Below the pieces are notes generated by a model. The model was not told the origin of the DNA and did no database searches. It was given only the letters and a program-made list of their open reading frames with translations. The translations under genes were made by a program, and so were the position numbers. From Symbiodinium natans (lineage: Eukaryota; Sar; Dinophyceae; Suessiales; Symbiodiniaceae): a stretch of 14,744 nucleotides of DNA. Where the stretch lies: NCBI GenBank assembly GCA_905221605.1, contig CAJNDS010001533.1, positions 1-14,744 of the forward strand, written 5' to 3'. Shown here piece after piece: positions 14,337-14,744 of this stretch; position 1 is the first letter of the stretch; each line of letters starts with the position of its first letter.

Positions 14337-14744
14337 GTCTGCGGGCTCAGAGCTTGGATTTGGATGCATTTAAATAATTTAAATAATTTAAAAAATTTCA
14401 ATAATTTAAATAATTTAAATAATTTAATTGGGCCGAATTAAATTATTTAAATTATTTAAATCCCCCGGCCTCTTTAAATAATTTAAAGAATTTAAATAAT
14501 TTAAATAATTTAAATAATTTAATTGGGCCGAGTTAAATTATTTAAATTATTTAAATCCCCCGGCTTCTTTAAATAATTTAAATAATTTAAATAATTTAAT
14601 TGGCCTGAATTAAATTATTTAAATTATTTAAATAATTTAAACGGTCGGAAATTCGGCCTCAGGCGACTCCGGCCCGATGCCTGGATTTGGGAGCATTTAA
14701 ATAATTTAAATAATTTAAATAATTTAGATAATTTAAATAATTTA
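14337..14744. repeat. AATTTAAAT arrays with three GGGCC-centred modules and second GC island
   Basis: Long 9-bp AATTTAAAT tracts alternate with AATTTAATTGGGCCGAATTA-type centres at about 14430, 14525 and 14601 (the last as TTGGCCTGAA) and with CCCCCGGC(C/T)TCTTTAAA boxes at 14462 and 14556. Each centre joins AATTTAATT to its complement, so each is palindromic. The GC island lies at 14643-14700. A shorter relative (CAGAGCTTGGATTTGGATGC, 14348-14367) borders the hairpin array. Repeats continue to the window edge. Confidence 0.88.

Noticed and set aside
1-14744. Trans-spliced leader relics (dinoflagellate spliced-leader sequence)
   Set aside because: I looked for the leader motif on the plus strand and found no convincing copy; its absence neither supports nor excludes a dinoflagellate origin.

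Overview
The window looks like nuclear DNA of a eukaryote, most likely a dinoflagellate alga; a Symbiodiniaceae-like genome is my best guess, not a proven one. The reasons are a gene split by spliceosomal introns, one of which is best explained by a GA-AG rather than a GT-AG boundary, a family of giant proteins common in protists and fungi, and about 12 kb of stacked tandem repeats. Nothing suggests bacterial operons, phage or CRISPR.

Region 1 (1-about 2790) is the only convincing gene: an internal piece of a very large DUF3638-type protein (often auto-annotated as a ubiquitinyl-hydrolase-like protein). Three exons can be joined in frame: 1-2065, 2192-2391 and 2683-about 2790, giving about 790 residues. 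Exon 2 carries the LLE motif and exon 3 the NMGEGK motif, the two motifs that define DUF3638. Both ends of the gene lie outside the recognisable part: the frame is open at base 1, and the domain is cut just after NMGEGK. The protein should run on for many hundreds of residues, so the repeat-filled remainder is either one intron longer than 11.9 kb or marks a broken gene or an assembly join.

Region 2 (2791-3872) is single-copy-looking non-coding DNA with a possible tRNA-Gly-derived relic and a CA/TA microsatellite. Region 3 (3873-10193) is a purine/pyrimidine-rich satellite with a higher-order unit of about 1.42 kb (modules A-B-C). Two regular units are almost identical. The first unit is rearranged and carries a GC-rich 54-bp duplication. 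The last has changed order to A-B-A'-B. A stray 75-bp piece of module B lies about 1.1 kb beyond the array end.

Region 4 (10194-14744) is a patchwork of different short tandem arrays, most of them palindromic: an 87-bp hairpin array, a 54-55-bp array built on a 28-bp dyad, a TTATCATAATTATGATAA cluster, a G-rich to CTCCAGCCC strand-switch minisatellite, a long AT-rich inverted repeat, a 138-bp GATGAT-type array, an inverted partner of the 87-bp hairpin array, and 9-bp AATTTAAAT arrays with GC-rich islands. I see no second gene that I can defend. The most interesting points are the repeat architecture, the repeated reuse of palindromes, and the unusual intron in the DUF3638 gene.
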